Source: a bacterium (lineage in GTDB: Bacteria; Margulisbacteria; Marinamargulisbacteria; JAAEMD01). Taken from it: a DNA stretch of 16,541 nt. The position numbers and the translations under genes were made by a program. Below the pieces are notes generated by a model. The model was not told where the DNA came from. It worked only from the letters and a program-made list of their open reading frames with translations, and did not search any database. Shown piece after piece: positions 7,444 through 15,348 of this stretch; positions within the stretch are counted from its first letter, which is position 1, and every line of letters begins with the position of its first letter. The DNA lies in contig JAAEMD010000572.1 in the NCBI GenBank assembly GCA_024225875.1, positions 1 to 16,541 of the forward strand. Direction: 5' to 3'.

Positions 7444-7767
7444 ATGAGTATTGAAAACCTGGGACATAGTTACGATCACAGAGCTGGACATAAGTCTAAT
7501 TTAGCGCAGCAAAAAGCTGGTGCCGATAAAGTATCTTTTGAAAAAAGTAAATTTGATGCAGTATTAAATGATGTCGCAAAAGCTGTATTACCTGCTGAAA
7601 AGATGGATAAACAGCGTTTATTTAAAGATAAAAAAATAATAGAAAATGGCCGGGGAATACAGTCAGAAGAGGAAGATGATTATGACAGTATAGTGAAAAA
7701 AGTACGTGAGTTGGAAAAAAAGATTAATGAAATAGCTGAATATAAGCGTAAAAAATTAGGATTGTGA
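7444..7767 (+). CDS. Unrecognised 107-residue protein with C-terminal coiled coil
   Basis: I do not recognise this protein. It is soluble and charged. Residues 1-30 look disordered and rich in Gly, His and Lys. A short helical part, KFDAVLNDVAKAVLP, lies at about 37-51, then an acidic linker (EEEDDYD). The last 25 residues (IVKKVRELEKKINEIAEYK) form a clear heptad coiled coil. There is no cysteine, signal peptide or membrane segment. GAGGTG seven bases before the ATG is a good ribosome binding site. Its stop codon overlaps the binding site of the next gene, so it is very likely cotranslated with the DauR-type regulator. A small adaptor or structural protein would fit; that is speculation. Confidence 0.7.
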   Translation: MSIENLGHSYDHRAGHKSNLAQQKAGADKVSFEKSKFDAVLNDVAKAVLPAEKMDKQRLFKDKKIIENGRGIQSEEEDDYDSIVKKVRELEKKINEIAEYKRKKLGL

Positions 7768-7778
7768 GGTATTAAGTG

Positions 7779-8441
7779 ATGAATATGAAAGATGAAGAAA
7801 TTTTTGATCATTATTTAAAAATAGCCAGAGTACTTGGCCAGATGTTTTCGCCAGTATTAGAAGTAGTAGTTCATGATCTGCGTAGACCGGAGCAATCTAT
7901 TATTGCAATATATAACAGCCATATTACTGGTAGAAAAGTAGGGGATGGAACATCTGATCTTGGTTATAAAAGAATAAAGGGTGAAGTTCCGGATGAAACT
8001 GTTAACTACGAAAATAAAAGTCCCAGAGGCAATAAACTAAAATCCTCAACAATTTCCATCAGAAATAAAAAGGGGAAGCTGTTAGGAGCGCTTTCTTTAA
8101 ATATGGAGGTCTCTTATTTTGAAGAAATCTCAATGTTTCTGCTAAATATTGCGTCTGCTAAAAAAGAAAAATTTATAGAAGAAAAAGAGCATTTTTATTT
8201 TGGTTCTATTGAGAAGGAAATGGAATCGACAATAAAAAAAATACTGCTGGAAAGAAACCTTGCAAATGTGCCTTTAAACAAAAAAGAGAAGAAAGATACT
8301 ATACATTATTTAATAACAAGCGGATTTTTCTCAAAAAGAAAATCAATATCAACAGCTGCCAGGCTGTTACAGTTGTCAAGGCCATCAGTATATAGATATA
8401 TACGAGAATTTTCGGAAGATGTAGATATTAATGAGTCTTAG
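7779..8441 (+). CDS. YheO/DauR-type transcriptional regulator (PAS-like + HTH)
   Basis: This 220-residue regulator has an N-terminal YheO-like PAS domain (about 8-117), with VLEVVVHDLRRPEQSIIAIY and later GALSLNMEVSYFEEI as its conserved core, and a C-terminal helix-turn-helix of the DauR/YheO type at about 163-213 (SISTAARLLQLSRPSVYRYI). The group includes the D-arginine utilisation repressor DauR; most members bind unknown small molecules. GAGGT eight bases upstream favours the ATG at 7779 over an in-frame GTG at 7776. It follows the 107-residue gene with 11 bases between and may regulate this small cluster. It converges on lpxC with only 2 bp between the stop codons and no visible terminator. 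Confidence 0.87.
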   Translation: MNMKDEEIFDHYLKIARVLGQMFSPVLEVVVHDLRRPEQSIIAIYNSHITGRKVGDGTSDLGYKRIKGEVPDETVNYENKSPRGNKLKSSTISIRNKKGKLLGALSLNMEVSYFEEISMFLLNIASAKKEKFIEEKEHFYFGSIEKEMESTIKKILLERNLANVPLNKKEKKDTIHYLITSGFFSKRKSISTAARLLQLSRPSVYRYIREFSEDVDINES

Positions 8442-8443
8442 AT

Positions 8444-9259
8444 TTATAAATATTTTATTAAGCTTACAATTTCTTTGTTTAATGAATGGCCGGACTTAAA
8501 TCCGATGAAATGTCCATGTACAGGTTGACCTAATACAGATAAGTCGCCTATTAAGTCCAGGATTTTATGTCTGACAAGTTCATTATCAAATCGTAGTTTA
8601 TTTAAATACTTATTTTCTCCTATAACTACAGCGTTATTCAGGCTTCCGCCTCTGGCAAGGTTATTATCAATTAACGCCTTTATTTCGCTATAGAATCCAT
8701 AAGTTCTGGCAGGAGAGATTTCTTTGATAAATGATTTTCTATCAATTTCCAGGGAGAATACCTGTGTGCCAATAAAGGTGTCTGGATAATCAATAATAAA
8801 GGTTACTTTAAATGAAGTATCTGGAAATGCTGCCAGGACTTTATTATTGTTTTTGACAGATAAAGGTTTTTTAATGGTTATGTGCTTTTTATTATGCTTT
8901 AACTCTATTAAATCAGCACTTAGTAATTTATTTGTAAATGGTAATGCGCTGCCATCTATTATAGGAAATTCATCTTTATCTATTTCTATAGCCAGGTTAT
9001 CAATGCCAAGTCCATAGCAGGCCGCTAAGAAGTGTTCTGGTGTTTTTATATATATGGAGTCTTTTTGCAGGATTGTTGCTCTACTGGTAGTTGATAAAAA
9101 CAATGGATTAACAGGTACAATAGAGTGGTTTTTATCAGTTCTAATAAAATATATCCCGCTGTTGGCCTTTGCTGGCTTTACAGTAACTGTGGCTTTTTCT
9201 CCGGAATGAATCCCGATTCCTTTGAAAGAGAATTCATTTTTAATAGTAGTTTGTTTCAT
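8444..9259 (-). CDS. lpxC: UDP-3-O-acyl-N-acetylglucosamine deacetylase
   Basis: LpxC is the zinc enzyme that deacetylates UDP-3-O-acyl-GlcNAc, the committed step of lipid A synthesis in the cytoplasm. The 271 residues cover the whole family, somewhat shorter than the 305 of E. coli. Zinc ligands are visible: His76 in TPEHFLAACYG, with His231 and Asp235 in RHKILDLIGDLSVLG. The catalytic His258 lies in KSGHSLN. The opening SFKGIGIHSG and FPIIDGSALPF at about 98-108 are typical. This gene is the main evidence that the host is a diderm with LPS. Its start overlaps the end of the upstream kinase-like gene (ATGA), so the two are likely coupled. Other lipid A genes are not in the window. Confidence 0.97.
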   Translation of the reverse strand: MKQTTIKNEFSFKGIGIHSGEKATVTVKPAKANSGIYFIRTDKNHSIVPVNPLFLSTTSRATILQKDSIYIKTPEHFLAACYGLGIDNLAIEIDKDEFPIIDGSALPFTNKLLSADLIELKHNKKHITIKKPLSVKNNNKVLAAFPDTSFKVTFIIDYPDTFIGTQVFSLEIDRKSFIKEISPARTYGFYSEIKALIDNNLARGGSLNNAVVIGENKYLNKLRFDNELVRHKILDLIGDLSVLGQPVHGHFIGFKSGHSLNKEIVSLIKYL

Positions 9260-9774
9260 TGTGTGCTTAAAATGATATCTGATAATTTATTAATAACTAA
9301 AGAAATAGACGGGATATCCTCTATATTGATTGTTATATCGGAATATTCCTGGTAAACAGGACAGCATTCCTTAAATAATCCTGTTAATTTTTTTTCTTTT
9401 AGACCTGGAATGCCGCGTTTATTTAAGCTGTATATACGCTTTGTAAGATTTTCTATAGAAGTTTCTATATAGACAATTGTAGAGTTTTCTTTTAACCAGT
9501 TTACAGCAGGTCGGGAATATATAATGCTGCTGCCTGGTGAAATCACATGATTTTTAACAGGGCCCAGATTTAAAATAGACTGTTCTTCAAGTTCTATTAC
9601 TTTATTTTCTCCGTATATGTGGCAAATACTATTTAAGCTCTTTTCATTTTCAGATTCGACAATCTTATCGATATCTACAAATATATATTTTAATTTCTTT
9701 GCCAGCTTTCTACCAATAGAACCTTTCCCTGTGCCTGGCATACCAATTAAAGTAATATTATTATTTTTTTTCAT
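9256..9774 (-). CDS. Shikimate-kinase-like P-loop protein, possibly a homoserine kinase
   Basis: This 172-residue protein has the shikimate kinase fold: P-loop GMPGTGKGS at 11-19, VDIDKIVE at 33-40 and a lid-like region ending PVYQEYSDITI. Several residues differ from true shikimate kinases. The Ser/Thr after the P-loop Lys is Gly18, the FR pair after GE is VI, the GGG substrate loop is PGSS at 80-83, and the lid Arg is replaced by Cys137. The SSIIYSRPAVNWL and RGIPGL segments instead recall the shikimate-kinase-like group that, as I remember, includes a homoserine kinase in Desulfovibrio. A homoserine kinase or other small-alcohol kinase is thus possible, as is a weakly active protein. No ribosome binding site is evident before the ATG. 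It overlaps lpxC downstream and diverges from ridA. Confidence 0.75.
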   Translation of the reverse strand: MKKNNNITLIGMPGTGKGSIGRKLAKKLKYIFVDIDKIVESENEKSLNSICHIYGENKVIELEEQSILNLGPVKNHVISPGSSIIYSRPAVNWLKENSTIVYIETSIENLTKRIYSLNKRGIPGLKEKKLTGLFKECCPVYQEYSDITINIEDIPSISLVINKLSDIILSTQ

Positions 9775-9781
9775 TAGGATA

Positions 9782-9810
9782 TTTTACTGTGGCTTTTAGT
9801 TACAGTAAAA
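9782..9810. promoter_or_regulatory. 9-bp inverted repeat in a divergent promoter region
   Basis: TTTTACTGT at 9782-9790 is the exact reverse complement of 9802-9810, with an 11-base spacer. It lies in the 73-bp gap between the divergently read kinase-like gene and ridA. A weak promoter for ridA, TTTACT then 17 bases then TAAAAT (9783-9811), coincides with the two arms, the layout of an operator. No T-run follows, so a terminator is unlikely. The repeat is seen; the operator role is inferred. Confidence 0.4.
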
Positions 9811-9847
9811 TGAAATTTTAAAATAAACTTTTTTAAAGGAGATAAAT

Positions 9848-10222
9848 ATGAAAATAATTACCACAGAAGAAGCACCCCTGCCATTAGGCCATTATTCTCA
9901 GGCTGTAGCTCATAATGGTACCTTGTATATCTCAGGTCAACTGCCAGTAGATCCCAGGAACCCGGATAAACCAGTGGGTTCTATAGAAGAACAAACAAAG
10001 CAAACATTAAAAAATATTGAAGCTCTTCTTTTAGCAGCAGACACAAGTAAGGAAAATGTTTTAAAAGTTACTATTTATATATCTGATATTGCATTATGGG
10101 GAAGGGTTAACACTGTTTATGCAGAATATTTTGGCAAAAATAAGCCGGCAAGAGCAGCTGTTCCAACCAGAGACTTACCAAAGGGGTATCAAATTGAAAT
10201 AGAGGCTGTTGCCGCTTTATAG
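9848..10222 (+). CDS. ridA: RidA family 2-iminobutanoate/2-iminopropanoate deaminase
   Basis: RidA hydrolyses reactive enamine/imine intermediates, such as 2-aminoacrylate from serine dehydration by PLP enzymes, to 2-ketoacids plus ammonia, and so protects other PLP enzymes. The 124-residue length is standard. Key positions are visible: Tyr16 in GHYSQAV, Ser29 in YISGQLP, Asn88, and the catalytic Arg102 in PARAAVPTRDLPKG. The usual GPYSQA reads GHYSQA and the Cys two residues after Arg102 is Ala, both seen in some family members. AAGGAG six bases before the ATG is a strong ribosome binding site. It stands alone on the plus strand between minus-strand genes, and converges on thiH with 67 bp between; I see no hairpin in that gap. 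Confidence 0.93.
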   Translation: MKIITTEEAPLPLGHYSQAVAHNGTLYISGQLPVDPRNPDKPVGSIEEQTKQTLKNIEALLLAADTSKENVLKVTIYISDIALWGRVNTVYAEYFGKNKPARAAVPTRDLPKGYQIEIEAVAAL

Positions 10223-10289
10223 CTTACAGAAGGGGGATTTGTATAAGATGAGAGATACACATGGGTTGATGCTGAAAATTAAGCTGTTA

Positions 10290-11408
10290 TTATGATTGAA
10301 AAGACCTGTCCCAGTCTTTCATTACCATATCGTACCCGTTTTGGATAAGGCAGGCATTTATCTGCTCAAGTCTTCTATGGTCTGATACACTGAACTGCTC
10401 TTTTCCATTATTAACCTGCCCGGAATAAGTTCCGGGTGAGGTATGTGATTCTGCGGATAAGGTTGTTACTCCGATTTTTATTAGACTATTTCTTAATTCA
10501 GCTGGTTCTCTGGTTGATAGAGTTATTCCTGTATCTGGAAAAACTAATCTGAATGCACATATGAACTGAGTAATATCCAGGTCGGTTACTTTAAATGGCA
10601 CATTAAAGGATGTTGATATTTTTTGTATACGGGGAAGAGAAACCGAGAACTTTATTTTCCAGTATTTTTTTATAAGATAATTCAGGTGATGGGCTAAGGC
10701 TAACGCTTCGAATCGCCAGTCATAAAGACCGAGTAAAGCACCTATATTAATTCTATAAAAACCTGCCTGCCCTGCGTAATCAGTACTGGCAATACGATTA
10801 TTAAAGCTCTTTTTTTTGCCTGATAAATGATATTTTTCATATGTCTTTTTATGATAAGTTTCCTGATAAATTGTGAGGCTGTCGGCCCCTTCTTTAATAA
10901 GACCTGCATATTTATCAGTAGATAAAGGCTGTATTTCTAAACTAATAGATGAGAAATGAGGTTTGATAATTTTTATTGCTTCACGAATATAGTTTGAATC
11001 TGCTTTTTCATTTGACTCACCAGTCAGAATAAGAATGTGTTTGAACCCTTTTTCATTGATATGGACAGCTTCTTTAAGAATTTCTTCTTTGGAAAGCCGC
11101 TTCCTTTTTGTCGTGTTTTGAACATTAAAGCCGCAATACAGACAAGTGTTATCACAGAAATTAGATATGTATAACGGTATATACATCTGCATTGTATTAC
11201 CAAACCTTTGTTTTGTTATGTTATGTGATATCCTGGCCAACTCTTCAATATATTCTGAAGCAGCCGGGGATATTAATGCAGGGAAATCGGACAGGTTCCA
11301 CTGTTCTTTTTTTAAAAGATCGGAAACCATTTCTTTATTTGTAGAAGAGCTGATTTTTAATAATGAATTTATAAAGTCAGTATTTATAATTTTATTAAAA
11401 CCACTCAT
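10290..11408 (-). CDS. thiH: 2-iminoacetate synthase (ThiH, radical SAM)
   Basis: ThiH cleaves tyrosine with a radical SAM mechanism to 2-iminoacetate (dehydroglycine) plus p-cresol, supplying the glycine-derived part of the thiazole of thiamine without oxygen. The 372 residues match the family. The iron-sulfur cysteines are Cys85, Cys89 and Cys92 in NFCDNTCLYCGFN, the radical SAM CxxxCxxC pattern. Other ThiH segments include HILILTGES at about 128 and the C-terminal domain with LSTREPAELRNSLIKIGVT. The start overlaps the thiG stop as ATGA, so translation is coupled. The oxygen-dependent alternative, ThiO, is not seen, which fits an anaerobic or facultative host. Confidence 0.93.
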   Translation of the reverse strand: MSGFNKIINTDFINSLLKISSSTNKEMVSDLLKKEQWNLSDFPALISPAASEYIEELARISHNITKQRFGNTMQMYIPLYISNFCDNTCLYCGFNVQNTTKRKRLSKEEILKEAVHINEKGFKHILILTGESNEKADSNYIREAIKIIKPHFSSISLEIQPLSTDKYAGLIKEGADSLTIYQETYHKKTYEKYHLSGKKKSFNNRIASTDYAGQAGFYRINIGALLGLYDWRFEALALAHHLNYLIKKYWKIKFSVSLPRIQKISTSFNVPFKVTDLDITQFICAFRLVFPDTGITLSTREPAELRNSLIKIGVTTLSAESHTSPGTYSGQVNNGKEQFSVSDHRRLEQINACLIQNGYDMVMKDWDRSFQS

Positions 11409-12196
11409 TTTTGCAGAAAACCTGTTAAAGGTGAAGAAGCTGATGCTTTATTGTGTACCCCTGGAATACCGGCAAGAAATGCTTTCCTGCCTGATTCTAC
11501 AGCTAACTTAAACGCTTCTGCATATAACACAGGGTTTTTTGCAGTAGCTATGGCAGTATTTACCAGTACAGCATCAGCGCCAGCTTCCATAACCTCTGCT
11601 GCATGAGAAGGGCAGCCCAGGCCGGCATCAACTACCACCGGTATATTCGACATCTCTATTATTATATTTATCATCTCTTTTGTTTTTATGCCTCTGTTTG
11701 AGCCGATTGGAGAAGCTAAAGGCATAACAGTTGCACAACCGGTCTCTTCCAGATGTTTTGCCAGTACAGGGTCAGCATTTATATAAGGTAATACTACAAA
11801 GTTCAGTTTAACAAGCTCTTTTGCAGCAGCCAGTGTTTCAACAGGGCAGGGTAGAAGGTAGTTAGGATCAGGTGTTACTTCTAATTTAATCCAGTTAGAT
11901 ACTCCTGATGCTCGTGCAATTTTTGCCACACGAACAGCTTCTTCTGCATTTCTGGCACCTGATGTGTTTGGTAAAAAAAGATATTTCCGGGGATCTATGT
12001 TCTTAATAAAAGAGTCCTGGGGATTCTTTAAGTCAATCCTTCTTACCGCAGTTGTCACTATTTCGGATTCTGCTGCTTCAATAGCCTGTATCATTATTCC
12101 GGATGACTGGAACTTCCCTGTGCCGAGAAATAACCTGGATTTGAATTTTTTACCAGCAATAATAAGTTGATCTCTATTGTTCATAGTAGTAAACAT
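11405..12196 (-). CDS. thiG: Thiazole synthase
   Basis: ThiG builds the thiamine thiazole phosphate from 1-deoxy-D-xylulose-5-phosphate, the ThiS thiocarboxylate and 2-iminoacetate from ThiH. The 263-residue TIM barrel is full length. The Schiff-base Lys is about residue 104 in NWIKLEVTPDP. Phosphate-binding segments are PLASPIGSNRGIK and VVDAGLGCPSHAAEVMEAGA followed by DAVLVNTAIA. The barrel opens with SRLFLGTGKF. Two in-frame ATGs exist, at 12196 and 12184; neither has a clear ribosome binding site, and I keep the longer. ThiS and ThiF are not next to it, so the sulfur carrier must be encoded elsewhere. An unrecognised gene lies 75 bp upstream on the same strand. Confidence 0.95.
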   Translation of the reverse strand: MFTTMNNRDQLIIAGKKFKSRLFLGTGKFQSSGIMIQAIEAAESEIVTTAVRRIDLKNPQDSFIKNIDPRKYLFLPNTSGARNAEEAVRVAKIARASGVSNWIKLEVTPDPNYLLPCPVETLAAAKELVKLNFVVLPYINADPVLAKHLEETGCATVMPLASPIGSNRGIKTKEMINIIIEMSNIPVVVDAGLGCPSHAAEVMEAGADAVLVNTAIATAKNPVLYAEAFKLAVESGRKAFLAGIPGVHNKASASSPLTGFLQK

Positions 12197-12271
12197 AATA
12201 TTGAATTAGGTTTTTTTTATCAATATCTAATATTTAATACCATAATATTATTGACAGGCTTATTATTATAT

Positions 12272-13486
12272 TTATAGTGCAAGAGCTTTCCTTTTGTTTT
12301 GGATATTACGCATTATGCAGACTAAATCAGAAAACTGGATATAAAAGGAACTTTGTTTAAACATTTTTGAACACACCATATGTGCTGAACTTAAAACGGT
12401 ATTATTAAATGAATATTTCTTCTCCTCTTCTGATATTGGCTGTATATTCTGGCCATCAACTATTTTTAAGGAAAGTACAAGCTGCTGATCTCTTGTCAAA
12501 CCAAAGTAACTACATTGCAATCTACCGTTAACTTTTTCCTGGCTGAATGGCATGTAATTCAGGTGCGGTGGGTTTGATATAATAGCATAGTTCTTATATT
12601 TATCTTCAATGTTTTTTTTAATTTTAGAACTAATACTGGATATGCCAGGAGATGTTTTAGGAGATATTAATAAGCTCTCAGGTAAAGATTCAGAGACATT
12701 AAAAAATCTATATATATTGTATACTATTTTACAAAACTCATTATCAGAATCTTTCTTAAGCCATAAATAATTACTTTTCCCGGAATTATCAAGATTATTT
12801 TTGACGTATAAAGACAGCTTATTGACAATATCAATACACACTAAAGCGCTCATTGCAGTACTATTAGTACTCACGTTACAGGTACCATCAAAAAGCACTT
12901 GTGGGTCTTGTATTGTAAAATCCAGCATCGATTTATCATCGTACTTTTTTGAATTATTATTACTGTTTGAGAACTCCAGGAATATCTTTGATTTACGGAT
13001 GATTTTAGAGTAATCTTCATTATAGTGTCTATTTAGTATTATACATATTTCCTGAAATATTTTTTCGTGGTGCATACTAGTTTTAAATTGAAAATTAGAA
13101 CACAGTTCCTGCCCCTTTATATTCAATGAGAGCTTCAGTTCTGAAATTGGTTTAGTTATATCTAAATTAGTAGATAATATACTTATATTCTCAATAAAGT
13201 TACACCATTCTAACAAATCTTTGTTTACGGCATCCAGAATATCCAGGTATTTTTTTATGATATTAATTATATCTGGAAGTAATGGCACCTCACCTTTTTG
13301 TTTAGTAAAACTGTTTACTACAGAATCTAAATTTAGATGCATTTTCAGGTTTGAGTTGTCATATTTTTTAAGAATTTCCTTTTCTTTTATCAATTTATTA
13401 TAATTAGTCCTTATCATAGGACGATATGGTGGAGATTTTTTTTTATGAAGTCTATTCATAGAAATTATTTTATAATAAATATTCAC
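12272..13486 (-). CDS. Unrecognised 404-residue protein, GTG start
   Basis: I do not recognise this protein. It is 404 residues, rich in Lys, Asn, Ile and Ser, soluble, with no signal peptide or convincing membrane helix. The first 45 residues are basic; helical stretches with many Lys and Leu follow; the C-terminal third has more mixed segments such as NPPHLNYMPFSQEKVNG and SYFGLTRDQQLVLSLKIVDG, and ends with FSDLVCIMRNIQNKRKALAL. Seven or more cysteines are scattered without a metal-site pattern. The start is GTG with AGGA seven bases upstream; an ATG nine codons later has none. The Lys/Asn-rich composition is unlike the conserved genes here, which suggests a fast-evolving or acquired gene. 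It stands 75 bp upstream of thiG and 286 bp from the lone transposon end. Confidence 0.65.
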   Translation of the reverse strand: MNIYYKIISMNRLHKKKSPPYRPMIRTNYNKLIKEKEILKKYDNSNLKMHLNLDSVVNSFTKQKGEVPLLPDIINIIKKYLDILDAVNKDLLEWCNFIENISILSTNLDITKPISELKLSLNIKGQELCSNFQFKTSMHHEKIFQEICIILNRHYNEDYSKIIRKSKIFLEFSNSNNNSKKYDDKSMLDFTIQDPQVLFDGTCNVSTNSTAMSALVCIDIVNKLSLYVKNNLDNSGKSNYLWLKKDSDNEFCKIVYNIYRFFNVSESLPESLLISPKTSPGISSISSKIKKNIEDKYKNYAIISNPPHLNYMPFSQEKVNGRLQCSYFGLTRDQQLVLSLKIVDGQNIQPISEEEKKYSFNNTVLSSAHMVCSKMFKQSSFYIQFSDLVCIMRNIQNKRKALAL

Positions 13487-13771
13487 TTTAATATCCTGAG
13501 ATACTTATAATTTTATCTAAAATAATTAACTATAAGTTATTGGCAAGTATGTGACAAAATAGAACTTATTCATGGACTTTAGATGCGTTCTTGAATTTAA
13601 AATATCAGTAGAAAAAAACAATAATTCATGTAGCACTAAAACATTATGGGTGAAACAGAAGTATTTTGCAAGACAGGTGGGTTTTATCTGTAGACTTGCT
13701 TTTAAAAGCTGATGACGATTACTTAATGCGGCCACTCCTTTTAGAAGCTACTTATTATTTTTTGCTCTATT
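13487..13771. other. Gene-free gap, possible transposon interior remnant
   Basis: I see no convincing gene in this 285-bp stretch upstream of the orphan right end. On the plus strand, whose sequence would be the interior of that element, a 46-codon frame at 13572-13712 (MDFRCVLEFKISVEKNNN and onward, including KQKYFARQVGFICRLAFKS) could be a decayed transposase fragment. It has no ribosome binding site and I cannot match it to any family. The minus-strand frame here also looks like chance. Confidence 0.3.
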
Positions 13772-13810
13772 TCAGCCTCATTTCCCATCAACACTATTGT
13801 GGGCCAGTTT
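13772..13810. mobile_element. Orphan right end of the transposon family
   Basis: These 39 bases are identical to the right end of the MITE (1461-1499): TCAGCCTCATTTCCC followed by the 24-bp terminal repeat at 13787-13810. No matching left end is seen to its left, so this is either a decayed insertion sequence or a partial copy. The terminus lies 12 bases beyond the gltX stop codon. The element interior would lie toward lower coordinates. Confidence 0.8.
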
Positions 13811-13822
13811 AATAGTTTTATG

Positions 13823-15283
13823 CTATGTTAACGTATTATCAATACAGTAATTTAAGCGTTCTAATAAAGTTTCTTTTCCGGTTATTAGTAAGAATTCTAT
13901 GAGGTCAGGGCCTGTTTTTTCAGCTGAGCAGGCAAAGCGGACTGGTTTTAGAACCCTTCCTTTCCCCCCCCCTTTACTGGTTTGAATGTTTTTAAGTATA
14001 TTATTGAGTTTTGCTGCTGACAGATCCTGCATATCAACCATACTCAACTCATTTCTGAATGAGCAGATAATATCTTTTTCTTCAGATGAGAAATCAAACT
14101 GACTAATCATTATTTTATAATCTTCCATACTGTAAATATATACTGGTAATAAATTATTTATATCTGTTAGTAATACGAGTTTCTCATGGAATGAGTATAT
14201 AATACGTTCCAGCTTTTCAGCAGGATAAGCAGATATTTTGTCAGTAAAATCCTTTGCAATAAAGGGCTTTATATTATCAGCCAGTGTTGCTGCATCCATT
14301 TTTCTGATGTATTGACCATTCATCCAGTTTAGTTTTGTGATATCAAATATTGCTCCTGATCTGGAAATACGGTCAAGAGAAAAAAGTTTTATAATTTCAT
14401 TGATACTGAGGATCTCATGGTTATCAGGTGCAGACCAGCCTAGAAGTACAAGGTAGTTTAGTAGAGTTTCTTTCAGGTAGCCCTTTTCTCTGTATTCGTT
14501 AACGCTTGTAGCACCATGTCTTTTTGATAGTTTTGATCTGTCTGGTCCAAGGATCATTGGCAGGTGTGCAAAATGTGGTGTTTTTACCTTGAAGGCATTA
14601 TAAAGACATATTTGTTTTGGAGTGTTTGAAATGTGATCCTCACCTCTGATTACATGAGTGATATTCATAAGCATATCATCTACAACAACTGCAAAGTTAT
14701 AAGAGGGTGTTTTATCTGATTTTAATAACACGAAATCTGAGATCAAACTTAGATCAAATTTTATTTCTGAACGGATCAGATCTATAAAACTTAATGTCCC
14801 TGACTGAGGTACTTTGAATTTTACAGTATATGATTTTTTTGACTCCAGCTTTTTTTTGACTTCTTCTCTGGATTGATTTAAACACTTTCTGGAGTATATA
14901 TAGGTGATATTCTTTTTCTGTGCAGCATCTCTTTCCAGCTCCAGTTCTTCATCTGTACAGAAGCAATAATAAGCACAGCCACTGTTAATAAGTTTTTCGA
15001 CATATTCAGAATAAATATGTGTATTAAATCTTTCAGACTGGCGGTAAGGACCGTATTTGCTGTTTATTTCAGGGCCTTCATCCATATGAAGGCCTAACCA
15101 CTCCAGTCCTTCAAGAATGTTTTCTTCATACTCTTTTTTTGAACGCAGACTATCTGTATCTTCAATTCTTAATATATACGAACCTTTATTGTGCTTTGCA
15201 AAAATCCAGTTAAACAAAGCTGTTCGCAGAGATCCTATATGCAGATTTCCTGTTGGTGATGGGGCAAAACGAACTCGAACCAT
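13823..15283 (-). CDS. gltX: Glutamyl-tRNA synthetase
   Basis: This class I synthetase charges tRNA-Glu, and in organisms without GlnRS also tRNA-Gln. Starting at MVRVRFAPSPTGNLHIGSLR the protein is 486 residues. The HIGH-type motif is at 15-17 (HIG) and the KMSKS-type motif is KLSKR at 251-255. A zinc-site-like CxC (Cys107, Cys109) with Cys134 downstream is present. An ATG at 15301 would add MKGDIF, but the ribosome binding site AGGGAG lies inside that extension, eight bases before the ATG at 15283, so the shorter start is preferred. The C-terminal half contains KGGGKGRVLKPVRFA, coded through a run of nine G (13964-13972). The phosphatase-like gene lies 185 bp upstream on the same strand. 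Confidence 0.96.
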   Translation of the reverse strand: MVRVRFAPSPTGNLHIGSLRTALFNWIFAKHNKGSYILRIEDTDSLRSKKEYEENILEGLEWLGLHMDEGPEINSKYGPYRQSERFNTHIYSEYVEKLINSGCAYYCFCTDEELELERDAAQKKNITYIYSRKCLNQSREEVKKKLESKKSYTVKFKVPQSGTLSFIDLIRSEIKFDLSLISDFVLLKSDKTPSYNFAVVVDDMLMNITHVIRGEDHISNTPKQICLYNAFKVKTPHFAHLPMILGPDRSKLSKRHGATSVNEYREKGYLKETLLNYLVLLGWSAPDNHEILSINEIIKLFSLDRISRSGAIFDITKLNWMNGQYIRKMDAATLADNIKPFIAKDFTDKISAYPAEKLERIIYSFHEKLVLLTDINNLLPVYIYSMEDYKIMISQFDFSSEEKDIICSFRNELSMVDMQDLSAAKLNNILKNIQTSKGGGKGRVLKPVRFACSAEKTGPDLIEFLLITGKETLLERLNYCIDNTLT

Positions 15284-15348
15284 AAATATATCTCCCTTCA
15301 ATTTTATCTGTTAGCTTTAAAGGAACAGCATGTCAGACTATACATATC

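Noticed and set aside
10223..10289. Terminator between convergent ridA and thiH
   Set aside because: I looked for a stem with a T-run on either strand and found none.
11146..11511. 121-residue plus-strand frame antisense to thiH/thiG
   Set aside because: It is a shadow of two clearly conserved genes, with no independent coding signs.
13526..13735. 69-residue minus-strand open frame next to the orphan transposon end
   Set aside because: It has no ribosome binding site or recognisable motif and lies in a probable decayed transposon interior; likely chance.
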